64,000 bases of DNA from contig CM020618.1 of the NCBI GenBank assembly GCA_009829735.1, positions 14,552,568 through 14,616,567 of the forward strand, read 5' to 3'. Source of the DNA: Pyropia yezoensis. Its lineage: Eukaryota; Rhodophyta; Bangiophyceae; Bangiales; Bangiaceae. Every line of letters begins with the position of its first letter. The first letter of the stretch is position 1. A program made the translations under genes and the position numbers. This document shows, one piece after another, positions 20,207-29,900 of this stretch. The notes beneath the pieces were generated by a model. That model was not told where the DNA came from. It searched no databases and saw only the letters and a list, made by a program, of their open reading frames with translations.

Positions 20207-22150
20207 CTAGGCACGCATGCTAGACTCTCCCACTCCACGGCCCTCGCCCTCACGTGGAGGCGAGCGGCGAGACCCACGCCGATAACGGTCTCCACTCGTT
20301 GGAAGGGGCGGCGGCTCCAAGTCGGAACCGTCGCGCCCCTCACGGTCGCGCAAGTGGCGCCGACCGTGGCTACTCTTCTGCCTGGTCTTGCGCGCAAGTT
20401 TGCGACGCAGACGCTGGACAGACTCCGTCTCCGATGGGGTAGAGGACTCCGAGACGGAGTAAGACAACTCGTCTTCCGACACGGAGGGAGAGCGCCGCGA
20501 GTGACGGCGACGACGGCGAGGAGGCGAGTATGCCCGGCTCGCACGACGCTTGCCACGCCCAAGTGGGGTTGGCTGGGGCATAATAGCCCCAATGCGAGCC
20601 AACTCGGCCGTCATAAACTCCGCCACCGACTCGCAACTCGCGGTCGCCACTGCAGTACGAACGCGCTCCTCAAGTTGAGGAGTCTCGGAACTTTGGAGGG
20701 TTGCGGTCGACGCGGCCAACCAGGAAATGGTGCGCACCAACGTGGTGATCATCATCTCTGAGGTTAGAGGCGTGGGCGGTAACACCAACTTGGGGTATAC
20801 CGTCAGGAGGGTGGCCCCCAAGTTGGGAGACACCGGTGTGGATGACTCCACGGCCACGCTGATCGGGATGTTCCCGTGAGGCTGGAAAGGAACAGGAGGA
20901 AGCGGAGGGGCACGCCGAGGTGGCGGTACCCGGGTGTAACTGCGACCCCGACTTGGGGCCCCCGCAGTAGGTTGAGTCATATGGTCATCATATGAGGGCA
21001 CAGCCATAACTATGGGCTTGTCCGGGGGTGGCGCAGTGTGACGATCCACCCCCGGGGCATACGGGTAGTTCCCGATGCCCAACCCCTCTCGTAGGACCAC
21101 ACGGCCGTCGTGAAGTTCACGAGCGACCCACACGAACTGGCGAAGTGCGCCATCGTCCTTGGGCCCCCGAGTGGGGCGGCGCAACTTGTGCTCAATGCTC
21201 TCCCACTCGATAAACTTGTGGAGGCGGAGCATCTCCTCAAGTAGAGTGAGTTGTCCTGACGAGCACCCCTCAGCAACTAGCTGAGGGGTGAGCTGTTCCA
21301 AACCCTGGATGAGCCGGAGGGGGAGGTGCCAGAGCATCCCCCGCCGCTGAACACATGACACCCAGGTCGACATGACCTCGAGGAGCCACTGGGTGGCCAA
21401 CATGGCCCACACCAGATGATCAGGGCCAGCCGTCAACATGACGGAGCCGAAGTGGTCAAGCAACCGTGGCAACAATGCCGGGAACCCGTAGGGGACCTCA
21501 ACTTGAGGCCACCACTCGGGCTTCTTCGGGTAGTATTGCTCCTTACTGGCAGCAGACTGCTGAGGAAACTCAAGTTGAGCCGAGGTCACCAAGTAGGGAC
21601 CTCGCCGGAAGTCCTTCTCCATCCGCACATCAAAGTGATGAGTGTGCGGATCGGCCTCGTGAAGGTACGGGGGGCGAGTTGCCACCGCGTCCCAAGTGAA
21701 GGTCGGCAAGTCGCCGGGACCCGGGATAGTTCCCCCGCGGTCCACCATGGCCTTGGCCCGTTGGACGTCTTCAACCTCCTCGTCGTCCAGGAAGGCAAAC
21801 TGGTCCGTCCTGAAGCCGGCCGGGAACCCGACCCTACGGGGATACTTCTCCCGTAGGCGGTCCCATACCCGGCCCATCGCTGCGCCAAGTCGGCCACAGC
21901 GAAGAACAGTCAACCCCTCCTCATAAAGAGGCCAAGCGGGGTAAAACCACCGCCCCAAGGCCTCACGCGGGACAACTTGTCCCGCCTCCGGGGGAGATCC
22001 TGCCGTCAACCCAAAGCCGGGTGACGCGGGAGTCCCACCCCCCGGAGCGATCGCGGAGCCCCCGCCGGAAGTCCCGGCAGGCGCTGCACCGTAGGAGGTG
22101 TCCTCCATACGCTCATCGAGAGAGTCCGTCTCCACTCCCGGAGTCGCCAT
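20207..22150 (-). CDS. Antisense ORF protein in element N (intact)
   Basis: 647 codons from ATG 22150 (MATPGVETDSLDERMEDT); upstream TTG extension ignored. It differs from the element 2 copy (50715-52658) by one residue: Asn here, Asp there, in GIG(N/D)YPYAPGVD. I count nine nucleotide differences, eight of them synonymous, while the neighbouring pol remnant has about 22 differences in 800 bp with about seven changing the protein. The core contains PEWWPQVEVPYGFPALLPRL, HFGSVML and GMLWHLPLRLIQGLEQL. The C-terminus is rich in Arg-Ser (RRASRAYSPPRRRRRHSRRS), like nuclear RS domains. No transmembrane segment or enzyme motif seen. Survival of an intact ORF in an element without its own enzymes argues for a role in trans or in the transposon life cycle (inference). 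Confidence 0.8.
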   Translation of the reverse strand: MATPGVETDSLDERMEDTSYGAAPAGTSGGGSAIAPGGGTPASPGFGLTAGSPPEAGQVVPREALGRWFYPAWPLYEEGLTVLRCGRLGAAMGRVWDRLREKYPRRVGFPAGFRTDQFAFLDDEEVEDVQRAKAMVDRGGTIPGPGDLPTFTWDAVATRPPYLHEADPHTHHFDVRMEKDFRRGPYLVTSAQLEFPQQSAASKEQYYPKKPEWWPQVEVPYGFPALLPRLLDHFGSVMLTAGPDHLVWAMLATQWLLEVMSTWVSCVQRRGMLWHLPLRLIQGLEQLTPQLVAEGCSSGQLTLLEEMLRLHKFIEWESIEHKLRRPTRGPKDDGALRQFVWVARELHDGRVVLREGLGIGNYPYAPGVDRHTAPPPDKPIVMAVPSYDDHMTQPTAGAPSRGRSYTRVPPPRRAPPLPPVPFQPHGNIPISVAVESSTPVSPNLGATLLTVYPKLVLPPTPLTSEMMITTLVRTISWLAASTATLQSSETPQLEERVRTAVATASCESVAEFMTAELARIGAIMPQPTPLGRGKRRASRAYSPPRRRRRHSRRSPSVSEDELSYSVSESSTPSETESVQRLRRKLARKTRQKSSHGRRHLRDREGRDGSDLEPPPLPTSGDRYRRGSRRSPPREGEGRGVGESSMRA

Positions 22151-22478
22151 GGCTCTCCCCAAGTTGGGGAGAGACGTCCTGGCTATCGCGGCACGAGACC
22201 CGCCTCGAGTTGAGGGGGACTCGGATCGTGGGTAAACGGGTGGCCTCCCCAGCGTGGGGTGGCCCCGTGTAAGGTGAAGGAGAAGTGGTGGTGGTGGTGA
22301 GGTGTGAACCGAGGAGAGCAAGCTGCCAAGTGGGCAAGCTTGAGGAGAGGGGCGGCCAACGTGACCGCCTCCACATCCGCGTTACGTACTCAAGGGGGGA
22401 CAGCAAGTCGCGTCCCCCCCAACGCCGAGACGTGCGTTTACGCACCCCCTCACAGGGCCGACCGGGTCGGTCGGAACT

Positions 22479-22491
22479 GAGGAGAGGGGAG
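22479..22491 (+). other. Element N polypurine tract
   Basis: GAGGAGAGGGGAG directly before the 3' LTR; identical to 52988-53000 in element 2. Confidence 0.8.
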
Positions 22492-22959
22492 TGTGGCAGT
22501 ATTGACCCCCAGGTAGGGGGCAACACGTGCCATGCAAGGGGCGGCAGGCCACTAGCCTGATCCGTTCCTCCCCCTGCATTTGGGTCCATATTCCCTAAGT
22601 TCGGGATAGTTAGCTTAGTAGTAAATCCAACTTGGATTTGAGGGTTTTCTGCATTTATCGTCTTGAATTTTCGTGTGGCCCGGTGGGCAGGTGCTGGGGT
22701 GGGAGATTCTGAGTGGCGAGATTCTGAGTGGACCCTGGGGGGATAAGGGGAGGGACAGCGGGGCTTGGCCCTGCGTCCCCGTCCCGACCAAGAAACTGTT
22801 GGACCACACACCATCTTCTTGTTTGTCCGTGGGGGGATTGCCCCACAACAGGGATAGAGTGTGTGCGACTTGCACTTCTTCCGGTTCCCCCGACACGGGA
22901 GGCAGCCCTCGCACACCGCCCCAACTTGGGTACTGTGTGTGCGAGTGGTTTTTGCCACA
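22492..22959 (+). repeat. Element N 3' LTR
   Basis: 468-bp partner of 17942-18409, followed by the TSD GCCAT. Confidence 0.95.
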
Positions 22960-22964
22960 GCCAT

Positions 22965-25463
22965 CTTCAGCCTCCATCGGGCTAGCCTCCCATGGCTATC
23001 GGAATCCTTGTCACCAAGGTTGAGGAGCCATCGTAGGGGTTCGTGGTCGGACCTCACGATGAACCTGGAGCCCTCCAGGTATGGACGGAGCAGTTGCACT
23101 GCCCATATGACTCCGAGGCATTCACGCTCGGTGGCACTATAGTTCCGCTCAGCCGGGTTGAGTGTCCGGCTGAAGTACCCTACCGGACGTAGGTCCGGGA
23201 TAACGTTATCGGTACCGATCAACGTCTCTCCCTGTAACAGGGTGCATCCCACTTGTGTATCACACGCATCGACATCGATGACGAAGGTACCCCGTCTATG
23301 CGGTAACGCAAGGACGGGTGGGGCTAGTAGGGCTCGCTTCAGCGACTCGAATGCCTCCTCTTCGCTAGGCGAAGGGGGTTGGAGTACCTTGGGTAAGGTA
23401 CTGCTCGTAAGAACCGTTAACGGTTTAGCTATCCGAGCGAAGTCCTTGACGAACCGTCGGTATACATTGCACATTCCCAGGAAGCTCTTGAGCTGCGTCT
23501 GGGTGTTAGGGAACCGGGCATCCCGGAGTGCCCGGGTATTGGCTTCGAGTACCCCTAGTTTACCAGGGGTTATCTGGTGGCCCAGATATTCGACCGTCTG
23601 TTGGAAGAAGGCGCACTTCTTCAGACGCAGGGTTACCCCGGCGTTCCTCAAGAGGGTGAGTACCTCGTCAACATGTTGTACATGGTCATCCATGTTACGC
23701 GAGAAGACGATGACGTCATCGAGGTACACTAGGCAGTTACGCCACTTCACCCCCGACAGTATGATGTCGATAGCCCGCTGGAATGTAGCGGGGGCGTTGG
23801 ACAATCCGAAGGGCATCCTTAGGAACTCGTACACGCCACTGTGACAGACGAATGCCGTCTTGGGGATATCCTCGTCCGCCACCGGGATCTGCCAGTATCC
23901 GGCGTTGCAGTCGATGGTGGTAAACACCGTAGCCTCCCCCAGGGAGTCGATGCATTCATCCATCCTTGGTAAAGGGTATGAGTCCTTCTTGGTAACCAAG
24001 TTGAGGCGTCGATAATCGATGCAAAACCGAGGGGTTTGATCCTTCTTCGGCACAATAACGACTGGGGCACCCCATTCCGACATCGAAGGTCGGATCACCT
24101 TAGCTTCACTCATCCTCTTCACTTCTCCATCAACGATCTCTCGTTGCATAGGTCCCGCTCGGTGCGGTTGTGAGCGGGCGGGTCGTGCGCCTGGTACCAG
24201 GTCTATACGATGTTGGGTTGCCCCAATGGTCCCCAAGGCCCCGCCTGTCCACATAACGTCATGCTTTCTTAGCATCCGTCGTACCCCTTCGGCTACCGAA
24301 GGGGGAAGGTGGTCGAGGTCAGCCTCGGCCAGTGCCTTCAAGGCCTCTTGGTCCTTTGGCGGCAGGTCCGCCGGAGCCGCCGATGGGTTAGGCTTCCCGT
24401 CATCGGGTTGCTGTCGCTCGGTGGTCTCGGCGACCGCCAGTACTTCAAGTGGTTCCACTTGACCTTCCTTATCAGGGGTAAGGATATCTCCTTCGTAGAG
24501 TTCGGCAATCCCGAGGATAGTTCCCTTCGGGAGGGTGACTGCCTTACGGCGGTAGTTCGCCATCACTAGGAGGGACGACCCTCCTGCTGGGAGGTCTATG
24601 AGACCGTTGGCCATGGTCAACCCATGGCGCTTGTACGTCCGTAGGTTGGACTGGACTCTGCAGATGCCTGCGAGGTCGCAGTTAACCGGGAGGACTGTCT
24701 CTGACAACGGCTCAAAGCGAGTTCGCTTGGCCAACCGAAGTGTCTTCGGCTCGACGCTTGCGTACACCTCAGCCACGTTAACGTGGCTTCCTTGTAGCGT
24801 CAGGTCCCTGACGATAGCCGTGTGTCCTCGCTTCGTCCCGTCGGCTTCTTGAAGCTCGACGGTCCTCCGGCCTGGCCGGATTGCATCAACGTGAACGTTG
24901 ATGAAGGTGCACCCCAGTATGCAGGGCACCGATAGCGTTTCACATACCAGGAAGTCAACTTCCGTGGTGAGATCCCCGATGGTAACCTGCAGCGACATCG
25001 CTGCGGTCGTACGAATGAGTCGACCATTCGCGTCCTTGATGGTGGGTCCCCGAGTCACTCTGACTCGTGGAAGCCACTTGTCCGGGAGGGTATCCTTCCG
25101 GATAAGGTTGGGTCCAGCCCCTGTGTCCAGTACAGGGTAGTACGATCGTGTCGACTGGGGGTCAACCCCCAGTGTGGCTGATACCTTGAAGTTCTCCAAG
25201 GTAAACAACACATGTCCTACACCGATATCCGGCGTAGCTCGGGCATCCTGAACAGGGCCCTTGTCTGGTTCAACGTGACGGGGCTTCCCGTCCTCTCCTC
25301 CCAACCTTGGAGGGTGGTCATCAATCCCCTGACGCCGTGTCGTAGGGGCCGGAAGGTGTACCCGGGGGTTGATGCGGCGTCGGCTCAACCGCGCTCTCCG
25401 TGGGGCTTTCCCCGCGGTACTCCGGGGTGGCTTGCTTGGGTGACCCCAGCGCCCCCCGGTCAT
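22965..25463 (-). pseudogene. Gypsy 1 pol, N-terminal part (protease, RT, RNase H)
   Basis: Starts at ATG 25463, eight bases after the gag stop. Protease active site VLDTGAG with the catalytic Asp at residue 113. RT follows with FCIDYRRLN, TIDCNAGYWQIP, MPFGLSNAPATFQ and the polymerase box YLDDVIVFS near residue 579. RNase H begins near 726 with VIDVDACDTQVGCTLLQ. The frame is open to the element N insertion at 22964, where RNase H is cut after RLARWRLKM, and then runs artificially into LTR sequence. The other half is 16274-17941. Intact apart from the insertion. Confidence 0.9.
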
Positions 25464-25471
25464 CCTTCCGC

Positions 25472-27655
25472 TTACTCGTTTCCCGCCCTTGGTAGGGTGC
25501 TGTCCGCCGGGACATCCGGCTGAGGAGGTGCCCCCTCGACGGCCAGTACTCCACCTGGAGCTGGCTGCCTACCCGGTGCGGGTCCGGGTGCTCGGGCGGG
25601 ATACCCCCCGGTGGATGCCTTGCGTTGCGCCGCTGCCCGCCGAGACTCCTCGGGGATGAGGGGGCAGGAAGACACCCAGTGCTGGGGATCCCCACACAAC
25701 ATACACCCGGACGTGCCGGTCCCCCCTTGAGGTCGCATCGGGGTAGCCCCGTAGCTACGGTTGCCTCCCTCGGGTGCCCGAGTGCCTGCTCCCTGGTAGG
25801 CCTTGGGTCCTTGGGTCAACCGGAACATGGACTCCCCCAACCGGTTGGGTCGGCCCGCAATCTGCGGGGGTGCCTCCGTGCGCACCGCCCATGTTGGCAA
25901 GGGTTGGTGAGGGTTACCCGTCACCGGGGAGTACCCCGTAGTCCGCACATACGGGACGCGCCGTCCCGTTCCTTCGTTGACCTGGAACTGGGTTCCAGCC
26001 GGGGCGATGTACGCTACCGTACCATGTTCATCAATCACCGGCGTCGCCGGTAGCAACAGGTGGCCCTGTTGGTCGACTAGAGGGTCATCCTCACCCATAG
26101 GGGTATGTTCGGTCGCCACCAGTACTGGTGCGGCCTTACGTTCCACCTTCTCTTGCCTCGGTACCGGGGTAAGACTGGGCTTGCCTCCCTCACCCTTGGG
26201 CTTCGGGGCCAAGGCACACTCCGGGTGTAGAACCCGGTAGGCGTCCCCTAGGGACTTGCACATATGCATCAGTCGACTGAAGTTCGTCCGTGCCGTGTTG
26301 GCGCCCCGTGCGGATATCCGCACGTAGTTGGGTACTCCTGCGAACAGGATGGCCCGTAGCTCCCCTTCTCCGAGGAGCTTCCCCAGCTCGTAGTCGAGCT
26401 CTTGGATCCGGCGTCCAAACATCTCCTCATCCTCCCAGGACTGGGCGGTGGCAGTGCGAAGGGCCCGATAGTGGTCCTCGCACTTGTCCTCACTGAGGTA
26501 GCTGCTCAGCAGCTCCTTCAATATCCCACGGTAATCCATGGGGGTGGCCGCGACCCTCATTCCCGGCATCGGGGATGCCTGGCGAAGAATGCCTCGCACC
26601 CGTTCATCAACAAAGAACGGGAGGATCTCCAGGGCCAGCCCCTCGTTAACGAGCGCCTTGTCTGCGGCTGCCTTGAAGCTAGTCAAGAAGCCGATGACTG
26701 CCAACGGGCGTCCGTTCGGCCCCCCGAACATAGGGACTCCCTTCATAAGGGTCTGCATAGAGCGGATCGCCCGATGCGACGTATTACGCATCGATTCCGA
26801 TACGGTGGTAGAGCGGTCCTCCAAACGATAACGTTCCGGAGTAAGAACCGACCGGAAGACCTCGTTGACGATCTCCGTGTCAGCGTCCTGGATATCCAGT
26901 CGCTTAGCCAGTTGATGAGCGAACTCATCGGACTCCATCCGCTTCAGTAGGCTCGCAGTTACCTGCGCGGTCATAGCTTCCACCACTGAAGATGGTACTT
27001 CAGGCGTCGGCACCTCGGGAACCCGAGTTGCCTGGCCTCCTTCGTCGTGGGGGTACTGCGAGAGGGTACCCCCTCCCCCCATAACCGACTCTCCCCCGGC
27101 GTACGTATCCGCCGGGTCGTGTCCGCGGAGTCCGCTTCGGGTGCTCCGAGCGTATCGCTCCGTGTGACTCCGTTCCAACTCTGCCGACGAGTCGGACCCA
27201 TACCCCATTGTGTCCGGGGGTTGTCCAGGAGTAGTAACACCGGGGTTGACCCTGGTGGACTCCGAAAGTAGTCCGGCCGGTTCGAACCGTACCGGTGTGG
27301 GAGGAACACGACGGGGTCCCGTCGTGTGCCGTGTTGACATCAACACTGCCATTGCGTCCTCCGTCCGATCTTGACGGGCGTCGAGCCCGGAAAACCGGGC
27401 CTCGATGCGGGCCAATGATGCCATCAGGGAATCCCCTGGTGAAGGAGGCGGCGGCGTGAGGTCGGTCGACGACAGTTGAGGCGGGCCCCCGCCTCCTGCC
27501 GTCCGAGCCGTGCCAAACGTCGATCCGGCACCGGAAAGCATTGGCGTCTCAATGTTATCGATCGGGTTCCCGATCCCGGTTCCCGTAGTCACCTCCGGGG
27601 TCGGCGTCGACGCCGATCCGTCATCTTGAACGTTCCCCGTCTCCTGGGTAGACAT
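25472..27655 (-). CDS. Gypsy 1 Gag
   Basis: 727 codons from ATG 27655 (MSTQETGNVQDDGS). The N-terminal third is low-complexity Ser/Thr/Pro/Gly; the middle carries a helical capsid-like region (about residues 250-480); a zinc knuckle CMLCGDPQHWVSSC (CX2CX4HX4C) lies near the C-terminus. It ends RAGNE-stop; element 2 gag ends SAGNE-stop and element 3 gag ends EGNA-stop. The pol ATG follows after 8 bases in another frame, so pol probably depends on reinitiation or a bypass rather than fusion. It is the structural particle and RNA-binding protein by family knowledge. No stop or frameshift seen. Confidence 0.87.
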   Translation of the reverse strand: MSTQETGNVQDDGSASTPTPEVTTGTGIGNPIDNIETPMLSGAGSTFGTARTAGGGGPPQLSSTDLTPPPPSPGDSLMASLARIEARFSGLDARQDRTEDAMAVLMSTRHTTGPRRVPPTPVRFEPAGLLSESTRVNPGVTTPGQPPDTMGYGSDSSAELERSHTERYARSTRSGLRGHDPADTYAGGESVMGGGGTLSQYPHDEGGQATRVPEVPTPEVPSSVVEAMTAQVTASLLKRMESDEFAHQLAKRLDIQDADTEIVNEVFRSVLTPERYRLEDRSTTVSESMRNTSHRAIRSMQTLMKGVPMFGGPNGRPLAVIGFLTSFKAAADKALVNEGLALEILPFFVDERVRGILRQASPMPGMRVAATPMDYRGILKELLSSYLSEDKCEDHYRALRTATAQSWEDEEMFGRRIQELDYELGKLLGEGELRAILFAGVPNYVRISARGANTARTNFSRLMHMCKSLGDAYRVLHPECALAPKPKGEGGKPSLTPVPRQEKVERKAAPVLVATEHTPMGEDDPLVDQQGHLLLPATPVIDEHGTVAYIAPAGTQFQVNEGTGRRVPYVRTTGYSPVTGNPHQPLPTWAVRTEAPPQIAGRPNRLGESMFRLTQGPKAYQGAGTRAPEGGNRSYGATPMRPQGGTGTSGCMLCGDPQHWVSSCPLIPEESRRAAAQRKASTGGYPARAPGPAPGRQPAPGGVLAVEGAPPQPDVPADSTLPRAGNE

Positions 27656-27862
27656 GGTCACAATCAGTCAACCGACGTAACGACCACCACAAATAAGAGA
27701 GCGAGGGGGTAGATTGGGGAGAGTAACAGTAGGTCACAGTCACAGGTAAAAGCTCAACACAATCGATCAGGTCGCAACACCACGAGTACAAGAAAAGGAC
27801 CGGATCCCTATCCGTGTGCCAGGGCCGAAGACGGCGTCACCACAAGGGTGACGGAAACCCTT

Positions 27863-27880
27863 CCCCTGCTGCTCCACCAA
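27863..27880 (-). other. Gypsy 1 primer-binding site
   Basis: The minus strand reads TTGGTGGAGCAGCAGGGG directly inside the 5' LTR, complementary to a tRNA ending in CTGCTCCACCA. The tRNA gene is not in this window. Confidence 0.85.
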
Positions 27881-28242
27881 TGTAGCACAATAGGGATCCG
27901 TCGCGCGTCCACTCTCAGGGAACACTCACCAAGGGGGATCGGCACCAACGTCACCGGGAGGCCAAGGTTGCTGTCCTTGGAGCGCAAGCCACGGGACCAA
28001 GATGGGAGCCCAAATGGGAGGGGTTTGTTGTTCTACCTTGGCCGGCGGTGGATTCGCCACCGGCCCCCTCGTTATAAACCCTCGGAGACACTACTAACTA
28101 CCCTCCACCCCAAGATGCAAGTCCCTCTGGTCATACGTAACTTATAGATACCGTGACCAGCTCGGACTCTCAAATTGGAAGTTAAGGATTAGAAGTAGCC
28201 CCCTAATATTGGGGTCACAATACGGACAACCATATTGCTACA
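27881..28242 (-). repeat. Gypsy 1 5' LTR
   Basis: 362 bp, no difference seen from 12396-12757, flanked by TSD TCCTC at 28243-28247. Confidence 0.95.
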
Positions 28243-28247
28243 TCCTC

Positions 28248-29409
28248 ACGCACCATGCTACTAGGACATGGGCAGTACTACGGCATATCATCTGCTCGCC
28301 GCGCCCACTGACCTTTGGCTGGCCACATCGCTCCTCACGGGGAGTAACGCCGGTGGGGGTGGTGCCAGCGCTACGGCGTCCACTGCTCGCTGTCCTTCGC
28401 GTCGGTGCTCATCTCCCACTTCCTCCCCCTCTGTCGGAACACACCCCGATGCTCGTAAGCTGGCCACGTGTCTGGCCCTGACCTCGGTGTTTCCCCAATC
28501 CTTCTGCCCGTTACGGTCGTTGCGGCATTGGCGCTGATTGTACACTATGGACGCCGACATTGTGTGTTGGACGCCGTGAGAGGGGCGGTGCTGCAGCTGA
28601 GGCCACATCATCGCCGCCGCGACGGCGGCAGTGGCGGGAGTCTGGCCTACTGCGCTCGCGACCGCGAGGTTCTTGGTCTGGGCGCGAAAACTCTCCTCCA
28701 GCGGCTTCCAAAGCAGGAATCTCCCCCTCCCTCACCGGTTGCGCTTACGTTATTTTTTTTTTTTTACCGTAGGAATGGATGCAGAGCCCACAGAAAGGAC
28801 CCGATTGACGGCCAACGCCGCACCGCGGCGTGTCACCATCGCGGCCGCGGCCGGCTTTGCCAGCAGCTGATGTTAATTTTTGACATCTTGATAGTGGGAG
28901 ATGTTGCGCTGCCGAGGTCCCCGCTGGCGATGGGTCCGGAGCTTGAGCCCCGCCTCGGCCACGCGTGTGGCTGACGGTGGCTGTCGAGGACAGGGGCGGC
29001 AGCACTCCCTGGGGCGCCATATCGCACTTTTGCTCCGCGGCCGGCGGTCGAAGGGGAGGGAGAGAGGTGGGGGAGGGCAGCCTGGCTGCCGACGAAGTCT
29101 CGTGTTTTGTCCATATCTTTTCTCGAATATGGGGTGTCGCTGCGGCGCTGCCCATCACGTATTGAAGGAGGAGCTCCTTCAGACCGTTGACGCCGCAATA
29201 CTGTTTTTGAGAGTGGCGATCAACGGCGATGGAAGGGGGCAGAGGGGGCAGTCGCGCTGTCTGCTCAGGTGCTGCCGCATGCCCAACTGAGGTGAAATTG
29301 GACACGGCGGGTGGCCCGGCTGTTGCTTCGGAGGCAAGGCAGCCTGTCCCGCATAGCTGTCGCGCGCAGCGTGCTCGCGCACCGATGCTCCCCCAGATGT
29401 TCCCCACCC
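28248..29409. other. No recognisable gene
   Basis: Flank between gypsy 1 and the DIRS-like element. Several overlapping short ORFs with no recognisable protein. A 14-base T run at about 28751-28764 followed by ACCGTAG resembles a splice acceptor, but no exon can be supported. Confidence 0.45.
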
Positions 29410-29441
29410 GGTTACCAATGCAAGGGAGCCCGCGTATGCCA
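29410..29441 (-). repeat. 32-bp outer repeat B2
   Basis: Matches 29898-29929 with one G/A mismatch. Separated from A2 by 157 bp of AT-richer unique sequence (29442-29598). Confidence 0.8.
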
Positions 29442-29598
29442 TGTGACGTTTCCGTTTAATAGTTGAGTTGCAGGAAAAAGAAAACTCCGGAATAAGTCCA
29501 GAAATCAATAAAACCAACCAAGAAGTAAAACGTTCGAGGTTGAAAAACAATGGTTCGTGCAAAGCGCGGGGTCCGCTGTCCTGGGGTGGGATGGCAGG

Positions 29599-29900
29599 AG
29601 GCGGAAAAACAGCGGACGTGAGGAGCAGGGGGCATGTTGGACGGACGCGGGCGGCGTCGTCTTATGGCCAGCGCTGGGGGTGGATCCGATCTACCCGGCC
29701 GTGTGGCTACGGCGCGGGCTGCTGTTCGGGACAGCTGGTGCCGCCGTGACATTGATCACGGCGGGATCGGGCCCCGTCTCCTAACTCCTCGCTTGGGTCG
29801 GGCTTACCCGACCCAATCCTCGTCCTATGTCTTTTCGCGCTACCCCTCCAAGTCGACGCCAAGTGGTCAATAACCGGCGGACAAACAGATACGGAGGGGT
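29599..29900 (-). repeat. 302-bp direct repeat A2
   Basis: Nearly identical, in the same orientation, to 34331-34632; a handful of substitutions (for example GGCATGTT/GGCATATT and GGATCGGG/GGATCCGG). It overlaps B1 by three bases, and the recombinase ORF runs into it. Confidence 0.9.

Larger units (their letters stand above)
17942..22959 (+). mobile_element. Gypsy element N: non-autonomous deletion derivative of family 2
   Basis: 5018 bp between 468-bp LTRs that look identical to each other and to those of element 2 (44090-53468). TSD GCCAT at 17937-17941 and 22960-22964. Inserted in the pol of gypsy 1, in the opposite orientation. Compared with element 2 (9379 bp) it lacks most of gag plus protease, and by a second deletion of 2013 bp it lacks RT, RNase H and most of integrase. 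LTRs, PBS, PPT, the chromodomain end of pol and the antisense ORF are kept. It must have been mobilised by enzymes supplied in trans. Confidence 0.93.
12396..28242 (-). mobile_element. Ty3/gypsy element 1 (chromodomain type), carrying a nested element
   Basis: 15,847 bp between identical-looking 362-bp LTRs, with TSD TCCTC at 12391-12395 and 28243-28247. It reads on the minus strand: 5' LTR, PBS, gag, pol (PR-RT-RH-IN-chromodomain), then an ORF on the opposite strand, PPT and 3' LTR. Integrase downstream of RNase H defines gypsy. Element N (17942-22959) lies inside pol; removing N and one TSD copy leaves an element of about 10.8 kb with uninterrupted gag and pol, so it was probably intact and recently mobile before N landed in it. 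Confidence 0.95.

Noticed and set aside
22113-22959. Apparent C-terminal extension of gypsy 1 pol through element N sequence
   Set aside because: It is read-through into the nested LTR; the true continuation is at 16274-17941.
28745-28790. Splice acceptor after a T-run
   Set aside because: No matching donor or coding exon could be supported.
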